In this document: in pieces, positions 62,229 to 64,000 of the stretch
How positions within the stretch are numbered: the first letter of the stretch is position 1
Layout: each line of letters starts with the position of its first letter
From: Moraxella caviae
GTDB taxonomy: Bacteria > Pseudomonadota > Gammaproteobacteria > Pseudomonadales > Moraxellaceae
Assembly: GCF_002014985.1 (NCBI RefSeq)
Contig: NZ_MUXU01000025.1
Coordinates: forward strand, 5,862-69,861
Reading direction: 5' to 3'
Length of the DNA: 64,000 bases
The notes under the pieces: model-generated
What the model was told of the DNA's origin: nothing
What the model saw: only the letters and a program-made list of their open reading frames with translations
The model's database searches: none
Program-made: the position numbers and the translations under genes

Positions 62229-64000
62229 TCAGTCCAGCGTGGTTGGCAATGGCTGCGGCAAGCTATCATCAGGCTTACCTTCCAGCCAGTCAATGTTTGC
62301 CATCTTACGCACCACCACAAATTCATCGCGGTTACAGCCGACTGTGCCATAGTAGTTAAAGCCGTACGCCTGCTGTGCATAGCCGCCAATCATGTGCGTT
62401 GGTTTTAAGATGGCGCGCGTTACTGAGTTGTGGATACCACCGCGTGTGCCTGAGTTTTCAGAACCGGGGATATTCACCAGTTTTTCTTGGGCGTGATACA
62501 TCATCGTCATGCCTTCTTTGACACGCTGTGAGACCACTGCACGCGCGGTGATTGCGCCGTTGTGGTTGAATACTTCAATCCAGTCGTTGTCTTCAATGCC
62601 TGCTTTTTTAGCATCCACTTCACTCATCCAGATGATTGGGCCGCCGCGCGACAAGGTCAGCATGAGCAAGTTTTCAGAATAAGTACTGTGAATGCCCCAT
62701 TTTTGGTGCGGCGTTAGGAAGTTCAGTACGATTTCTTTATTGCCATTGTCCTTGTAGCGTTTTAGCGCTTCGGTGGTGCGTGTGTCAATCGGCGGACGAT
62801 ACTGCTGCATTTGCTCGCCAAACGCCTGCATCCAAGGGTGATCTTGGTAGAACTGCTGACGGCCTGTGATGGTACGCCAAGGAATCAGCTCATGAACGTT
62901 GGTGTAGCCTGCGTTGTAGCTGACTTTCTCGCTTTCAAGACCAGACCAAGTCGGACTTGAGATGATTTTTCGCGGCTGCGCTACGATGTCACGGAAGCGG
63001 ATTTTTTCATGCTCGCTTGACTTGGCAAGGTGCGTATGATCACGCCCTGTGGTCTTAGACAAATCTGCCCACGCTTTCACCGCCACATGACCGTTGGTCT
63101 CTGGTGCAAGCATCAGCACCGCTTCGGCAGCGTCAATCGCACTGTTAATGCGCGGACGGCCTTTGGCTACGGTGTCTTCGTCCACCGTATAAGACAGCTC
63201 GCCAAGCAGCTTCACTTCTTCTTTGGTGTCCCAAGTAATGCCTTTTGAGCCGTTGCCCAGCTTGTCCATCAGCACGCCAAGCGATGTAAACTTAGCATAA
63301 GTAGATGGATAATCACGCTCTACCACCTTAATATGCGGGCAGTTTTTACCCGGTACTGGGCGCACGCCTTCGGTTTTCCAGTCTGTGCCGCCAAATGGCT
63401 GCGCCAGCTCGCCTTCTGAGTCGTGCTGCATTGGCAAAGTTACCACGTCCGTTTCCACACCCAAATGCCCTTCTGACAGCTCAGAGAATTTTTTGGCAAT
63501 CAGCTTATAAATTTCCCAGTCGGTTTTTGACTCCCACGCAGGGTCGGTTGCCGCTGTCAATGGGTGAATGAATGGGTGCATATCAGACGTGTTCAAATCG
63601 TCTTTTTCATACCAAGTGGCGGTCGGCAAGACGATGTCTGAATACAAGCAAGTGCTTGACATACGAAAATCTAGGGTCGTTACCAAATCCAGCTTGCCAG
63701 TCGGTGCGTTTTCCACCCAATCCACTTCGTTTGGACGAATGCCGTCATGCACAGTCTCTTCGCCCAGCACACCATCTTTTGTGCCAAGCAAATAACGCAG
63801 CATATATTCATGACCCTTGCCCGATGAACCCAGCAAGTTTGAACGCCAGATGAACATATTGCGTGGGAAGTTGGCAGGATTGTCAGGACTTTCAGCGGCA
63901 AAACGAATGCTGCCATCTGCCAAGCCATCTACCACATACGTTTCAATGTCTTTGCCAGATTCTTTTGCCAAACGACCCAATTCTAGCGGGTTCATGTTCA
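62229..64000 (-). CDS. narG: Respiratory nitrate reductase alpha subunit, C-terminal part
   Basis: The last roughly 590 residues of the catalytic subunit (about 1240 aa in full) that reduces nitrate to nitrite at bis-MGD. The 5' part is beyond the right edge; the open frame continues through position 63998 without a start being required. Recognisable pieces are NMFIWRSNLLGSSGKGHEYM, DFRMSSTCLYSDIVLPTATWYEKDDLNTSDMHPF (split across two strands of text), HQKWGIHSTYSENLLML and the closing QAYGFNYYGTVGCNRDEFVVVRK. It is the first gene of narGHJI in the window. Confidence 0.97.
   Translation of the reverse strand, partial: NMNPLELGRLAKESGKDIETYVVDGLADGSIRFAAESPDNPANFPRNMFIWRSNLLGSSGKGHEYMLRYLLGTKDGVLGEETVHDGIRPNEVDWVENAPTGKLDLVTTLDFRMSSTCLYSDIVLPTATWYEKDDLNTSDMHPFIHPLTAATDPAWESKTDWEIYKLIAKKFSELSEGHLGVETDVVTLPMQHDSEGELAQPFGGTDWKTEGVRPVPGKNCPHIKVVERDYPSTYAKFTSLGVLMDKLGNGSKGITWDTKEEVKLLGELSYTVDEDTVAKGRPRINSAIDAAEAVLMLAPETNGHVAVKAWADLSKTTGRDHTHLAKSSEHEKIRFRDIVAQPRKIISSPTWSGLESEKVSYNAGYTNVHELIPWRTITGRQQFYQDHPWMQAFGEQMQQYRPPIDTRTTEALKRYKDNGNKEIVLNFLTPHQKWGIHSTYSENLLMLTLSRGGPIIWMSEVDAKKAGIEDNDWIEVFNHNGAITARAVVSQRVKEGMTMMYHAQEKLVNIPGSENSGTRGGIHNSVTRAILKPTHMIGGYAQQAYGFNYYGTVGCNRDEFVVVRKMANIDWLEGKPDDSLPQPLPTTLD

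Overview
The window is a stretch of a gammaproteobacterial chromosome that looks like Moraxella or a close Moraxellaceae relative. The signs are the gene order rplM-rpsI-petABC-sspA-sspB, a porin resembling Moraxella M35, a narGHJI operon followed by a PpiC-type isomerase, and moderate GC with many AT-rich spacers. This assignment is inference from gene content. No rRNA, tRNA, CRISPR array or transposase was seen.

Left edge (1-5452): a four-gene restriction-modification-like cassette. It has two DNA methylase proteins with complementary motifs, an AT-rich gene of unknown family, and a protein joining a GIY-YIG (T5orf172-like) domain to a DExH helicase. It is the most accessory-looking part of the window and the best candidate for an incompletely described system.

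5.5-14.4 kb: eight genes (CoA-transferase, DUF1445 hydro-lyase, prfB with its programmed +1 frameshift, an exported WG-repeat protein, trmO, fpr, a HIT protein and an unknown). They lie between two intergenic repeat clusters that are mirror images of each other (order A-B-C on the left, C'-B'-A' on the right).

14.5-24.4 kb: a minus-strand housekeeping block with truC, holB, kdsB, a BASS transporter, lpxK, msbA, parB, parA and rsmG. It covers lipopolysaccharide synthesis and export and chromosome partitioning. 24.7-30.6 kb: a Lon-like protease, nth, and a translationally coupled MFS exporter plus ATP-grasp ligase pair that recalls dipeptide-antibiotic synthesis and export.

30.7-38.8 kb: adk, the cytochrome c maturation genes ccmFGHI, a DUF445 membrane protein and rsmD. 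39-46.8 kb: rplM-rpsI, the cytochrome bc1 operon petABC behind a hairpin-rich leader, sspAB and metG. The ccm genes serve the c-type cytochrome made by petC.

46.8-64 kb: a molybdenum and nitrate-respiration island. It holds modABC (uptake), moaB-mobA-moaC-moaD-moaE, a MOSC protein, moaA and moeA (cofactor synthesis), a PpiC-like isomerase, and narGHJI (narG runs off the right edge). Three 16-bp sequences resembling NarL/NarP 7-2-7 operators stand upstream of modA, moaA and the isomerase gene, which suggests coordinated nitrate control.
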